In this document: piece after piece, positions 1 to 9,134 of the stretch
How positions within the stretch are numbered: position 1 is the first letter of the stretch
How the letters are laid out: every line of letters begins with the position of its first letter
NCBI RefSeq assembly: GCF_900102315.1
Contig: NZ_FNBL01000001.1
Span: forward strand, 385,841 to 449,840
Direction: 5' to 3'
DNA: 64,000 nt
DNA from: Celeribacter baekdonensis
Lineage (GTDB): Bacteria; Pseudomonadota; Alphaproteobacteria; Rhodobacterales; Rhodobacteraceae
Position numbers and translations under genes: made by a program
Notes under the pieces: generated by a model
Database searches by the model: none
Seen by the model: only the letters and a program-made list of their open reading frames with translations
What the model was told of the DNA's origin: nothing

Positions 1-17
1 ATTCAAAGCGGGATGTG

Positions 18-3000
18 TCACTCATTGATCTCAATCCTTTGGAAGAGGCCCGGTCCGAAGCTTTCAGACATCTGGGCAACATGGATTTCATAAGCGCCGG
101 TCACGCCGTCGCTGGTTTTCTGACTGGCGGAGTAGGTCCAATTGGACATCGCCACGACGCTTTCGCGCAAAAGGGCTCCGTCCTGAACGACCCGCACAAC
201 ATAAAGCTCGGAGGCTTCGCTAAGGGGCACTTCGACCGATTGCCAACTGTCCCCGTCGATCCGTGTGCGCCGCACCCAAGTCAGATATGTGTCGCCCGAG
301 AGGGTCAAATCGGCTTTGAGATGCGCCGGAGCATAGGGCCGCAGACCAATCCCATCAAAGGCTTCGACCACATGCTGATAGCTCGGATCATCGTAGCCAC
401 GTTGTGACGGGCCGATGCGGTAATGACGTGCGAGTCCGCGAGCCGATTGGGCAATGTCGATTTGTCGAAGCGCCGAGTTCAACAGGACAAAGCGAGATCC
501 CGCAGGCCAGCTTGCCATAAGCCCGTCGGTCCCCACCTGTCCACGCAACCGCAAGGACAGATCGTAGGTTTGCGGCGCAACCAATTCTGCAGTGGCGAAC
601 TGGAACACTTCCCAGTTGCCAGACGATCCATCGCCAATCGCGGCGACATTGGCCCCGTTCAAAACATCAATGAGATCGACCGAAGTCAGTTCCCCTTTGG
701 TCAGCTTGACCCGCAAAGAGGTCCCCCGATCCCAAACAGCAGGCTGTGCACTTTCAAGCGCCGTTTGTGTTACGCCAATGGTGGCCCAGGTTGGCAACAA
801 CGTGTTCAACTCATAGCCACTGTCAGATGCCGACGCATAGACCGCAGCCGAGCCCGGCCATGGGTTCGCCGTGACCGCAATATGCGGTGCATGCGGCGTT
901 TCATCACCCGTCAAAAGCGGAAGATCCAAAAACAACGGATAGACCGGAACAGGGGCCGCAAACGGTTTGGCTTCGATGATTTCTTCTACCGCATCCGATG
1001 GCACATAGATTTCCTGCTCAACACGCACGGCTTCGATCTGTTGTAGATCACCAAAGGTCGCGTGATCCACCCGGTAGCGCAAAGCGCCATCCTCCGTGGT
1101 CACAGTGATCACATCACCCGCACCATATGAAAACAGCGATGGAGGAAGTGAAAATCGGGCCGTATCTCGCGCCACCCGCGATTCTGCCAACCATCGTTCC
1201 ACAACCTGCCGCCCCTCTGATCGCGTGAGGGCCAAAGGCAATTCGGATTGGGATACAAGCCAGCTTTGCTCATCCGGGAACATGGCCTCTTCGGCGCGGG
1301 CAGCATAATCTCCGTCCGCATCGACAAAAGTCAGCTTAACCCGTCCCGCCACTTCCGCTTCTGGAGCACGGGTCCGTTCCAAAACCCCGTCCAACTCATC
1401 GGAGACCGCCATTTGATCTTCGCTCAGCGCAACCTTTGCTTTGCCATCACGGGACCGGAAAATGAGTTGGCCTTCGCGTTCGATTGCCTCAAACCCATAG
1501 GCCAACATAAGGGGCTGCAACGCGGAGCGGGCCCCCGAGATGTCGCTGACGCTATAGCCGCGCAAAACGCCCCAAAGTTCTTTGACATCCACCTCGTAAA
1601 TGCCTGAACGCGCACAGATTTCAGTGACGACGTCGGCCAGAGACCGTGACGTACTGCGACCGTTCAACCAATGCCCGCGAGCGTAATTATCCCCATCACT
1701 CCAGACAGAGGTGACAGCCGGAAAAGCCGGATATGGTCGTCCATCCCAAGCCCAAACATGGGCCCGGCTCATGTCGATCATTGGTCCACCATAGATGTCG
1801 GACATCGGGTTATGGCTCTCATTCTTCCAGTATTCCGTCATCGCACGGACATACTGAAGCTGGATGAAATCATCCCGACGCCCGGAAGAATATTTCGGCA
1901 GTGAGCTTTCCGAAGATTTCGCATCCAAAAACTTGTTGGGTTGATTGGTCGCTTTATCAATCGCGGCACAGCCCATTTCAGTAAACCAAATCGGCTTTGA
2001 CCTCGGCTGCCACACCGTTGGTGTCTCATTACGGACGCCGCCGACCCGTTCGTGATGATCGTTCTGCCACCAGCCCCGAATGTCCTTGTAGCGCCAGACC
2101 CAATCTTCACCGTAAGTGCCATCTACAATCGGGGTGCGGATTTGTGCCTTATCGTGCTCATCAAACGCATAATACCAATCATACCCCTCACCGCCTTCGA
2201 TGTTGGTCTTGAGATACTCAAGATTATAGATCGAGCCAAAATCGGCGTCAGCATGATCGTCGCCATCGCGCCAATCCGACAGCGGCATGTAATTGTCGAT
2301 CCCAATGAAATCAATGTTCGCGTCGGCCCAAAGCGGATCAAGATTGTAGTAAAGATTGCCGTCCGCTTGATAGCCGAAATATTCGGACCAATCCGCCGCA
2401 TAGCCAATCTTACATTGTGTTCCAAGGATACCACGCACGTCTGCGGCAAGCTGGACCAAGGCGTCAACGGCCGGGAAACCAGCCGCACCACGAATGCGCG
2501 TCAGAGACCGCATCTCTGAGCCAATACAAAACGCCTCGACTCCGCCAGCCAACGCACACAGATGCGCATAATGCAGGATCATCCGGCGATACGAAAACTC
2601 GGCCGGCCCCGTGTAAGACACGGTTGATCCGGAGACAGTGAAATCTGATGCCTGCGCGGTGCCAAAAAATGCAGCAACCTCGGCGTCTGCCACAACTGTG
2701 CCGTCTGTGGTGTCCGCAACACCCGGCGCCAAAGATGTGGTGATCCGACCGCGCCATGGCAATGCCGGTTGTTCACCTTCACCCGTCCAGGGATCAATCA
2801 AGCCATTGCCTGCCAGTTGATCCATCAAGATAAACGGATAAAACATGACCTCTTGCCCCGCATCATGCAGCGCTTCAATGGCCTGAACCACTGATTGGTC
2901 CGTCGGCGTCCCACCATACACAGACCGGTCATCAATGTCGCGAGGCACCAGGTTTGCGGCGCTTCGCGACAGTCCAGACACAGACCAGGGCATGTTCGAG

Positions 3001-3923
3001 GCGTCTGCCACCACTTGCTCCACCTTCGGCTGCAACTGACAGAAACCACAACGCAAATCATCTCCGAACCAAGAGACCACAAGCGACGTCGATCTACAGG
3101 ATTTCAACTCCTGCGACATCGCCGTCAAAGAGGTTGTAAAATCGGGTTGGCCTGAGGCGGAATTGACGTTGGACGCGGAAACGTCCCCGGCATCCCCCTC
3201 CAAATACACGGCAGTTGTCGCCAACGCGTACTCACCCGTCCCTGGGATCATCGCAACAGCTTCGACCAAATGGGTCAAATCACTCTTTTGCCCCACAGCC
3301 TGATCTGGACGCATCACTTCAAACGTAAACTGCGGCACCCGGTTGCCAAATGGCGTCAAATCGACATCCTCAAGCACAACGTAAGCAATGCCGCGGTATG
3401 CAGGCACTTCGCCCGCCCCTTCCACCGCTTCCATCTTGGGATCTGGCAACTGATCTTCCGTGCCAGAGTAAAGGCGCATATTCAACGTGCTCACATCAAT
3501 CTCAGCCCCATCGGCCCAGACCCGGCCCACACGAGAAATTTCACCTTCACATAGGGCAACCGCCAAAGACACCGAATAGCTATACTGCTTGACTGTGGGA
3601 GCGCTTGGAGCCCCTTTGCCCCCACCACCCGATGTGGCGACATTCTCCTGAAATTCGGTCGCCCAGATCACCTGTCCGCCTACGCGCATCCGCCCGTAAA
3701 TCTGCGCAACAGGCGTTCCCTCGGAGGCACCCGTCAGACGAAATCGTTCGACTCGACCCGTTTCCACGGTCTGGCTTCCCGCGCCCATCAAGCGTTGGTC
3801 AATCGCACGCCCAAGTGTGGCCCCGATCGCACGACCAATGACCACAGAAGACAAGCCTAATACACCTCCGCCAACGGAGGCCCCAATCGCCGCACCTGCG
3901 GCTGAAAGTACAATAGTTGCCAT
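18..3923 (-). CDS. GTA gp15, baseplate 'megatron' / host-specificity protein
   Basis: Tail-tip protein of the gene transfer agent, 1301 residues. It starts with a small-residue-rich hydrophobic segment (about residues 4-40). The middle part (about 430-760) reads as the GTA TIM-barrel-like domain, with motifs such as FCIGSEMRSL, IDFIGIDNYMPL and KPIWFTEMGC. The C-terminal part resembles phage tail tip proteins. The ATG at 3923 overlaps the gp14 stop by one base (TGATG); an upstream in-frame GTG at 3926 is less likely. In RcGTA this protein forms the tail fibre/baseplate part that contacts the host. It is the last gene of the cluster, ends 17 bases from the window edge and is intact. Confidence 0.95.
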   Translation of the reverse strand: MATIVLSAAGAAIGASVGGGVLGLSSVVIGRAIGATLGRAIDQRLMGAGSQTVETGRVERFRLTGASEGTPVAQIYGRMRVGGQVIWATEFQENVATSGGGGKGAPSAPTVKQYSYSVSLAVALCEGEISRVGRVWADGAEIDVSTLNMRLYSGTEDQLPDPKMEAVEGAGEVPAYRGIAYVVLEDVDLTPFGNRVPQFTFEVMRPDQAVGQKSDLTHLVEAVAMIPGTGEYALATTAVYLEGDAGDVSASNVNSASGQPDFTTSLTAMSQELKSCRSTSLVVSWFGDDLRCGFCQLQPKVEQVVADASNMPWSVSGLSRSAANLVPRDIDDRSVYGGTPTDQSVVQAIEALHDAGQEVMFYPFILMDQLAGNGLIDPWTGEGEQPALPWRGRITTSLAPGVADTTDGTVVADAEVAAFFGTAQASDFTVSGSTVSYTGPAEFSYRRMILHYAHLCALAGGVEAFCIGSEMRSLTRIRGAAGFPAVDALVQLAADVRGILGTQCKIGYAADWSEYFGYQADGNLYYNLDPLWADANIDFIGIDNYMPLSDWRDGDDHADADFGSIYNLEYLKTNIEGGEGYDWYYAFDEHDKAQIRTPIVDGTYGEDWVWRYKDIRGWWQNDHHERVGGVRNETPTVWQPRSKPIWFTEMGCAAIDKATNQPNKFLDAKSSESSLPKYSSGRRDDFIQLQYVRAMTEYWKNESHNPMSDIYGGPMIDMSRAHVWAWDGRPYPAFPAVTSVWSDGDNYARGHWLNGRSTSRSLADVVTEICARSGIYEVDVKELWGVLRGYSVSDISGARSALQPLMLAYGFEAIEREGQLIFRSRDGKAKVALSEDQMAVSDELDGVLERTRAPEAEVAGRVKLTFVDADGDYAARAEEAMFPDEQSWLVSQSELPLALTRSEGRQVVERWLAESRVARDTARFSLPPSLFSYGAGDVITVTTEDGALRYRVDHATFGDLQQIEAVRVEQEIYVPSDAVEEIIEAKPFAAPVPVYPLFLDLPLLTGDETPHAPHIAVTANPWPGSAAVYASASDSGYELNTLLPTWATIGVTQTALESAQPAVWDRGTSLRVKLTKGELTSVDLIDVLNGANVAAIGDGSSGNWEVFQFATAELVAPQTYDLSLRLRGQVGTDGLMASWPAGSRFVLLNSALRQIDIAQSARGLARHYRIGPSQRGYDDPSYQHVVEAFDGIGLRPYAPAHLKADLTLSGDTYLTWVRRTRIDGDSWQSVEVPLSEASELYVVRVVQDGALLRESVVAMSNWTYSASQKTSDGVTGAYEIHVAQMSESFGPGLFQRIEINE

Positions 3924-4366
3924 CACTTATCTCCCTTAAGTGGGAATGCAAAACAGGCCACAACACGCCTGCGCCATGGTGTGCTCAAAGCATTCTCAAC
4001 GACGCCGTGACCGGAATAGGCATGAATGAATGAGGGGCTTTCGCCCACCCTCCCGACGATGCCAAGATGCTTGGCCACAGCCCCATCGCGCATTCGAAAC
4101 AAAAGCACGTCGCCTACGGCCATCTCGCTCACCGGTTTCGATATAAGGTGCTGTTGCGCCGCATTGAAAAGCCGCTCCTCATTTTGAGGCTCACTCCAAT
4201 CTTTCGTATATGGCGGGATCATTTCGGGCTCTTCGCCATAGACCTCACGCCAAATCCCACGCAATAATCCAAGACAATCGGTCCCCGCCCCTTTGCAAGA
4301 GGCCTGATGCCGATAGGGCGTTCCAAGCCAGCTGCGGGCATGATCGGCAATCGTCAAATCCATCAT
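3923..4366 (-). CDS. GTA gp14, NlpC/P60-type cell-wall peptidase
   Basis: 147-residue NlpC/P60-fold peptidase that in GTA particles is a tail-tip enzyme thought to open peptidoglycan of the recipient. The catalytic Cys lies in GTDCLGLLRG (C31) and the likely His in AKHLGIVG. I chose the first ATG of an MM pair, one base after the gp13 stop; an upstream in-frame start would run through gp13. Its stop overlaps the gp15 start. Assignment rests on motifs and on position between gp13 and gp15. Confidence 0.93.
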   Translation of the reverse strand: MMDLTIADHARSWLGTPYRHQASCKGAGTDCLGLLRGIWREVYGEEPEMIPPYTKDWSEPQNEERLFNAAQQHLISKPVSEMAVGDVLLFRMRDGAVAKHLGIVGRVGESPSFIHAYSGHGVVENALSTPWRRRVVACFAFPLKGDK

Positions 4367-4367
4367 T

Positions 4368-5267
4368 CTAGCCCCCAAAAATCGAGCTACGGCTGCTACC
4401 ATCATTGGCTTTGCCTTGGATCGGATAGCTCGCCAGCCAGTCTTCGCCCGGAATATGCGGAAAACCGCGAAAGTTTAGAAAGTTGTCAAACTTCAACCGG
4501 CATGTCGCCGCGCGCCGATCACATCCTGCCTCAATCCGAATGAGGTCTCCGGGCGCAATCTCTGCTCTGAGCTCTTCCCAGAGTTCAATTTTACGCCCAT
4601 CCGCTGACAAGCGATCATTCTTGATCACCCCCACAAGGTGCGCGGCCGCGCCCGTTTGAACACTCAAACGCCCGCGTTCAAACCAACGGTCATCAAAGCC
4701 CTCAAAGCTGGAAAACGAAAAAAGTTTCCCCTTCTCAACGCTTTCCACCGTAACTTCGGCAAAATACCCCGGCTGATTGAGGTCAAAGCCGCAGCCTTCT
4801 CCACCCAAAACCGCCGAACAACCGGGTTGATAGACCCGCCCTTGTGGCTGGTTGAGCTCTTCGGTCAAACCCCGCAGTTCCGCGCGAAAGCCGCCGGAAA
4901 CCCGTGTAATCTCGCCAAATGTCCCTTTAAACAACAGCACACGCTGGTCCACATCTGCCCAGTTCACAAGCCAAGAGCGCACCTGAGCGCCATCAAAGCG
5001 CCCGGCCCGAATGTCACTTTCTTGTACCGAGGCCGAACTCAACGCGCCCAGCGCCTCAGTGTTGTCAACCGACAGACCCGTGGATTGCTCAAGCGCATTG
5101 GCCGTAAGACCCGTATCCGCTTTAAAAACAAACCCGTCGAAACTCAGGTCATTGTCATGATCGGTAAAGCCATAGGTTTCCCCATCGCGACGCACCAGCA
5201 CCCAAGCGCGACACAGCGTTGTCGTCCCGTTGGCCAAATGCATTTGTAGATCTTCCGGAAAAGCCAT
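4368..5267 (-). CDS. GTA gp13, tail hub protein (DUF2163 / phage BR0599 type)
   Basis: 299 residues. The family forms the tail hub in RcGTA, where the structural work reported an iron-sulfur cluster held by four cysteines. Four cysteines in two pairs are seen here, C150/C159 (QPGCSAVLGGEGCGFD) and C249/C256 (AGCDRRAATCRL), which fits such a site. The N-terminal part (TYGFTDHDNDL) is typical of DUF2163. The ATG overlaps the gp12 stop by one base, implying coupled translation. Confidence 0.94.
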   Translation of the reverse strand: MAFPEDLQMHLANGTTTLCRAWVLVRRDGETYGFTDHDNDLSFDGFVFKADTGLTANALEQSTGLSVDNTEALGALSSASVQESDIRAGRFDGAQVRSWLVNWADVDQRVLLFKGTFGEITRVSGGFRAELRGLTEELNQPQGRVYQPGCSAVLGGEGCGFDLNQPGYFAEVTVESVEKGKLFSFSSFEGFDDRWFERGRLSVQTGAAAHLVGVIKNDRLSADGRKIELWEELRAEIAPGDLIRIEAGCDRRAATCRLKFDNFLNFRGFPHIPGEDWLASYPIQGKANDGSSRSSIFGG

Positions 5268-5899
5268 CAGACACGCACCTCCACAATCGGCACATTGGGC
5301 ACTTCTCCAGCCTGAAATGACGCCACAGACGTCGCGATCCGATTGGTGTCAAACCGCACAGGTACGTCAAACTCATATCCGGCACTCACGGCCGCGCTCT
5401 CCGCCGGCGGAGTGGCAAAGGTGATCATCCCCGTCAGGGTATTCACCTCCCAATCAATCGCTTCAAAAAGCTCCTGACCTTGCACACCCGCTTTGACGGT
5501 TCCCAACACCGGCTTTTTCACCGGGCGAACATAAACCGCATCTCCAGACTGATAGCTCTTGTTGAGCTGGAATTGTGTGGTTTCACCATCGCCATAGGCC
5601 ACAATCTGATCCTGAAATCCCACGGCTTCAGATGCCCGGCAGGTCTTGTAATCCGACCAGTCTTTCCACCGAAACCCGTAAAGTTGCCCTTGGCGCGCTT
5701 CAAAAAACGCGATGAGCAACTCGATATCATCCAAGGACCGCATCCCAAGCCCCGCATCATACCGCCGACGGGAATGTGCCCATGGGGTGTTGCGTTCTTC
5801 AAACCCGTTTGCCAGCGTCACAACATCGGTGCGCCGTTCCGGTCCTCCAACAGACCCAAAGCTCAGGTTCGCCGGAAATCTCACATCATGAAAACCCAT
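5267..5899 (-). CDS. GTA gp12, distal tail protein (DUF2460)
   Basis: 210 residues beginning MGFHDVRFPANLSFGS, the usual start of DUF2460 proteins, with family-typical segments (RRRYDAGLGMRSLDD, GQLYGFRWKDWSDYK). In RcGTA it forms the distal tail ring between tube and hub. It is followed directly by gp13 and preceded by a 54-base gap after gp11. No defect is seen. Confidence 0.94.
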   Translation of the reverse strand: MGFHDVRFPANLSFGSVGGPERRTDVVTLANGFEERNTPWAHSRRRYDAGLGMRSLDDIELLIAFFEARQGQLYGFRWKDWSDYKTCRASEAVGFQDQIVAYGDGETTQFQLNKSYQSGDAVYVRPVKKPVLGTVKAGVQGQELFEAIDWEVNTLTGMITFATPPAESAAVSAGYEFDVPVRFDTNRIATSVASFQAGEVPNVPIVEVRV

Positions 5900-5953
5900 A
5901 GGTGTTCCCCTCCATTCGAATGGCGGTTGAGGCCGGTCCCGGCCCGTATTGCG

Positions 5954-6631
5954 TTATTGATTGCGTTGACCACGGCCCAGCGCACGACTGAGCTGTGCGG
6001 CCACTTGGCTTTGACTGCGTCGAAAGCCTTCGACATCCGGCGTGGTGATATTCATCGTGACATTGACTGGGCTGCCCGACCCGGAGGCCTGAACGCCCAA
6101 TTTGCCATTGGCCCCGCGCGTCAGTGGCATAATCGCCTCCGCCCCCGCTTCACCCATAAGGCCAGTGCCGCCACGCATCGGGAAATAAGTCGGGCTGGAC
6201 ACGACGCCGCCCTTGGCAAAGGGCATCACATTGCCCTGTGCAAAAGCCCCGCCTTTTTCAAACGGCATGAGACCTTGAATGATACTCTCAAGACCGGAGC
6301 CCAGCACAGAGCCCACATGGCTCGTCACCGGCTTCAATGCAGCATTGTAAGCCGCATCCAACATCGACGTGCCAACGCCCTTGAGCGCCTGTGCCAACGT
6401 GTCGCCATCAAACACCAAGCCATCAATCGCTTTTTTCAACCCTCGGGAAATCCCGCGCTCAAGTGCGGAAACTTCGCGCTGTGTCTCGGCCACCGTCGCC
6501 TGCAGCCGCACCATCTCTTGGTTGAATGCCGACGCCATCGCCTCGGCACCGCCAATGGCGCTTTCCATCTGCGTGACCTTATCTTCAAAGGCGTCAAGGC
6601 CATTTACATCTGTGCCGTTGATCTCAGCCAT
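5954..6631 (-). CDS. GTA gp11, tail tape-measure protein
   Basis: 225 residues, very short for a tape-measure protein, as expected for the short tail of a GTA. The N-terminal half is charged and predicted helical or coiled-coil (about residues 10-70). The C-terminal half is Gly-rich and hydrophobic (GGAFAQGNVMPFAKGG, FPMRGGTGLMGEAGAEAIMPL), the usual end of lambda-type tape measures. It overlaps the end of gp10.1 by 8 bases. Confidence 0.93.
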   Translation of the reverse strand: MAEINGTDVNGLDAFEDKVTQMESAIGGAEAMASAFNQEMVRLQATVAETQREVSALERGISRGLKKAIDGLVFDGDTLAQALKGVGTSMLDAAYNAALKPVTSHVGSVLGSGLESIIQGLMPFEKGGAFAQGNVMPFAKGGVVSSPTYFPMRGGTGLMGEAGAEAIMPLTRGANGKLGVQASGSGSPVNVTMNITTPDVEGFRRSQSQVAAQLSRALGRGQRNQ

Positions 6632-6851
6632 CGTCTTGCCCTTTCATTGCGCCTTCATCGGGGAAGGCTTTGGCCAATTCATCGAGCCGGGTGCGGCCCA
6701 TCGGTGCCGTGCTGCTTCCAGTGCCCAACATCAGCAACAGTTCGGCAGGCGTCAGTCTCCAGAACTCATCGGGTTTCAACCCAAGCCCCCGGATACCGAG
6801 CCGCATCAGCGCGGGCCAATCAAACCCGCCCTTATCTGTCATCAGGCTCAT
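6624..6851 (-). CDS. GTA gp10.1, tail assembly chaperone
   Basis: 75-residue protein with the pattern of phage tail assembly chaperones of GTA loci (FDWPALMRLGIRGLGL, PDEFWRLTPAELLLML). Such proteins guide tape-measure and tube assembly and are not in the final particle. It lies between gp10 and gp11 and overlaps the latter, the usual place. Small size is normal for the family. Confidence 0.9.
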   Translation of the reverse strand: MSLMTDKGGFDWPALMRLGIRGLGLKPDEFWRLTPAELLLMLGTGSSTAPMGRTRLDELAKAFPDEGAMKGQDDG

Positions 6852-6861
6852 TGGGATCCTC

Positions 6862-7176
6862 TCATCCAGGCACCATAAAGGCCCGCGTGATCAGCTCTGC
6901 GCCAACGCGCGCCGCCTCAAGCGGCCCGCCTTCGATCTCGGTCGTCAAAATGTCGTCATAGCGCCCCTTCCAGCCACCGCCGCGCAGACCCGCCACAACA
7001 ACACGCAGCACATCCGCGGACGAAAACCGACCCGCCTCATAGCGCTCGACCAACTCCACCAACGTGTCCGTTTGCAAACCCGCCTCGAGTTCCGCCAGCG
7101 CCCCAAGCGTGAGCTTCAGGACATGACGTTCACCATCAAGCGTCAGCGCCACTTCGCCTTGAAAGGGGTTCGCCAT
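6862..7176 (-). CDS. GTA gp10, GTA-gp10 family tail chaperone
   Basis: 104 residues. The start MANPFQGEVALTLDG and the segment LKLTLGALAELEAGL are characteristic of the GTA-gp10 family. By analogy with tail-chaperone pairs in siphophages it probably works with gp10.1 in tail assembly. It starts 3 bases after the gp9 stop. Confidence 0.92.
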   Translation of the reverse strand: MANPFQGEVALTLDGERHVLKLTLGALAELEAGLQTDTLVELVERYEAGRFSSADVLRVVVAGLRGGGWKGRYDDILTTEIEGGPLEAARVGAELITRAFMVPG

Positions 7177-7179
7177 GAC

Positions 7180-7593
7180 TTACACCGCCGTAAAGGTCAG
7201 TTGACCCGCCGACGACATCGCCAGTTCATAGGTGGCCTCGCCGTTATACGAACCCGCATATTCGATAGAGGTCAGTTGAAACGCCCCCTCAACGATGCCA
7301 AAATTCGGGATGATCACCTGAAAATTAGGCACTTCGCCGTCAAAGAAAATCTGACGTGCGCGTTCATCTGTGCTCTGGTCTTTGAACACACCAGAGCCCG
7401 AAATCGTCGCGCTCTTTACCCCGGCACCGCCGAGGAGTTCGCGCCAACCGCCGGAACTTTCCAGCGAGGTCACATCAACGCTTTCGGCGTTGAATGAAAT
7501 CCGCGTCGCCCGCAGCCCCGCAATGGTTTCGAAAGAGCCGGAGCCAGTCATGTCCAGCTTGATGAGAAGGTCTTTGCCGTTTTGAGCAGCCAT
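7180..7593 (-). CDS. GTA gp9, major tail tube protein
   Basis: 137 residues starting MAAQNGKDLLIKLD, typical of TP901-1-type tail tube proteins, with the conserved segments FNAESVDVTSLESSGGWRELL and SATISGSGVFKD. It should form the stacked rings of the tail tube. The ORF is open further upstream to 7635, but the ATG at 7593 has a GGAG-like site at good spacing and matches the normal N-terminus of the family. Confidence 0.93.
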   Translation of the reverse strand: MAAQNGKDLLIKLDMTGSGSFETIAGLRATRISFNAESVDVTSLESSGGWRELLGGAGVKSATISGSGVFKDQSTDERARQIFFDGEVPNFQVIIPNFGIVEGAFQLTSIEYAGSYNGEATYELAMSSAGQLTFTAV

Positions 7594-7618
7594 GGTCGTG
7601 TACTCCGTCTTGGAATAA

Positions 7619-8029
7619 TCAGTTGTCTTCAACACGCGCGCGGAACTTCAAATCAATCCTGCGCACATCACTGTCCTGAACGCGCCGGGCCTTGGCCGAC
7701 ACGAAATAGAGCCCAACGAGGCTGCCGCGGCTCAACGTAAGATCCGCATCGACAAGCACGTCGGAAATGGCCGTGGCCACCTGTTTTGCCGTCAAAAACC
7801 CCGCCGTATCCGCCACCACGGACACCGTGAATTCGTGACGCGCGCCTGCTCCGGTTTTGTCAGACGCATCTGTCACGTCCTCCGGGCCAAGGCTCACATA
7901 CAAAGAGGGCAAACTGCCGGTCGGGGCCGCATCGTAAATCGCACTGCCCACCATCCCCGTCAGCGTCGCATCGGCCACAAGCGCCTGATACACCGCTGTC
8001 TGCAAAGCTGCCGCAACACCGTAACTCAT
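7619..8029 (-). CDS. GTA gp8, tail terminator (DUF3168)
   Basis: 136-residue DUF3168 protein (MSYGVAAALQTAVYQALVAD, IYDAAPTGSLPSLYVSLG). In RcGTA the gene product caps the tail tube and joins it to the head stopper. Its ATG overlaps the gp7 stop in ATGA. The stop at 7619 lies 25 bases before the gp9 start. Confidence 0.93.
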   Translation of the reverse strand: MSYGVAAALQTAVYQALVADATLTGMVGSAIYDAAPTGSLPSLYVSLGPEDVTDASDKTGAGARHEFTVSVVADTAGFLTAKQVATAISDVLVDADLTLSRGSLVGLYFVSAKARRVQDSDVRRIDLKFRARVEDN

Positions 8030-8367
8030 GACGCCACCTCCTCACGCGCATTGCAGGTCAGGTAATGCCCCTGCGGATCAAGCTCCGTCACAGACAAGAT
8101 GCGAAACATCCGCCCGCCTTCGACAAAGCGCTGATCGGGTTTGGGACGTCGGGGCGATCCAACCGGCGCGCCCCGCACGATGATCTTCATCGGCACACGG
8201 CTCACGGTCAGAAAATCCTCCGAGGTCTCAGACCCCGTTCCCGACTGAATGGACGCCCAAAGCGTGCCAATTTGTGCCCAGGTTTCGACATAGCCACCCG
8301 CCCCGTCAGAGACCCGATTGGCCTCCTCCAAAACGAGTTTGCGGTTGAGGTGAACGACCGCCGCCAT
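8026..8367 (-). CDS. GTA gp7, head-tail joining / stopper protein
   Basis: 113 residues with the pattern of phage head-tail adaptor (head closure) proteins: LNRKLVLEEANRVSDGAGG, ETWAQIGTLWASI and a C-terminal GRMFRILSVTE. The ATG at 8367 overlaps the gp6 stop by one base. An alternative GTG one codon upstream is possible but less likely. Confidence 0.92.
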   Translation of the reverse strand: MAAVVHLNRKLVLEEANRVSDGAGGYVETWAQIGTLWASIQSGTGSETSEDFLTVSRVPMKIIVRGAPVGSPRRPKPDQRFVEGGRMFRILSVTELDPQGHYLTCNAREEVAS

Positions 8368-8963
8368 CACAAACGCCCTCCAAACAGACGAATGTTGCGA
8401 TACCGCTCAAGCAGGGCATTCACCCCAAAGGGCATGGTCGCCTCTCCCACCGCCGTCTCATGGCGATGTTCGTAGTAATGCGACGCCAAAAGCATCACGG
8501 CCTGTGCAAGGTCTGCGGGCAAATCGCCCCAAGCATTTGCAAACCCGGCCGTAAATTCAATCCGCGCTTGTCCGGCAACCGGAATCTGCGGCAACACGAA
8601 CCCCGTCGACACAAGCCGGGGGCGGTGCATATCCTGCTCCAGCACATATTTGGCTGGGTCAATCGTGGTTTGCGCGCCCAAACGATCCGTAATCACAAAG
8701 GCAGTGATCGCGCTGACCGGAGCGACAGGAAGCCCCTGCGCGCCAAGATCACGCCACGCCGACAGCGTATAGGTGTAGTCGCGAATGATCAGAACCTTGT
8801 TGGTCCGCGCCTCGACAGCCGCCATCGCCGCCCGTAGGAACGTCTCAAGGACCCCGTCCTGAACCCCATCATCGCCGAACCCGGTGCCCAGTCTCAAATG
8901 ATCTTTGAATTCAGCGACTGGCAATGCCGCGCTGGGCACCTGGGTCTGCTCCATTAACATCAT
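8367..8963 (-). CDS. GTA gp6, head-tail connector (adaptor)
   Basis: 198-residue protein of the phiE125 gp8-like connector family; the C-terminal half (YVLEQDMHRPRLVS, QARIEFTAGFANAWGDLP, QAVMLLASHYYEHRH) is diagnostic. It binds under the portal and links head to tail. Several Met codons lie at the start (8963, 8960, 8954), so the exact N-terminus is open. A 171-base structured gap separates it from gp5. Confidence 0.92.
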   Translation of the reverse strand: MMLMEQTQVPSAALPVAEFKDHLRLGTGFGDDGVQDGVLETFLRAAMAAVEARTNKVLIIRDYTYTLSAWRDLGAQGLPVAPVSAITAFVITDRLGAQTTIDPAKYVLEQDMHRPRLVSTGFVLPQIPVAGQARIEFTAGFANAWGDLPADLAQAVMLLASHYYEHRHETAVGEATMPFGVNALLERYRNIRLFGGRL

Positions 8964-9004
8964 GGTACATCTCCGTTTCCGGGTCCCCCTGGTTGCAGTG
9001 AGTA

Positions 9005-9118
9005 TGGATGCGCGTCCCCCCTTGTTGCTCGGACGGAGGGGGAGCAGCTAGACAACACGGGCTTTATGGGGCGCGCATCCACTGCTCATGACCTCACCGG
9101 TGCGGTGCGGCCATGAGC
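9005..9118 (-). promoter_or_regulatory. Hairpin-rich gap between GTA gp5 and gp6
   Basis: Two nested inverted-repeat systems fill the gap after the capsid gene. TGGATGCGCG at 9005 pairs with CGCGCATCCA ending at 9081 (with flanking C and G runs), and GCTCATGACC (9084-9093) pairs with GGCCATGAGC (9109-9118) with one G-U. There is no T-run, so this is not a simple intrinsic terminator. It could stabilise the 3' end of a capsid-rich transcript or reduce read-through into gp6; that role is inferred. Confidence 0.6.
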
Positions 9119-9134
9119 ACGTCTTCGAACAGCC

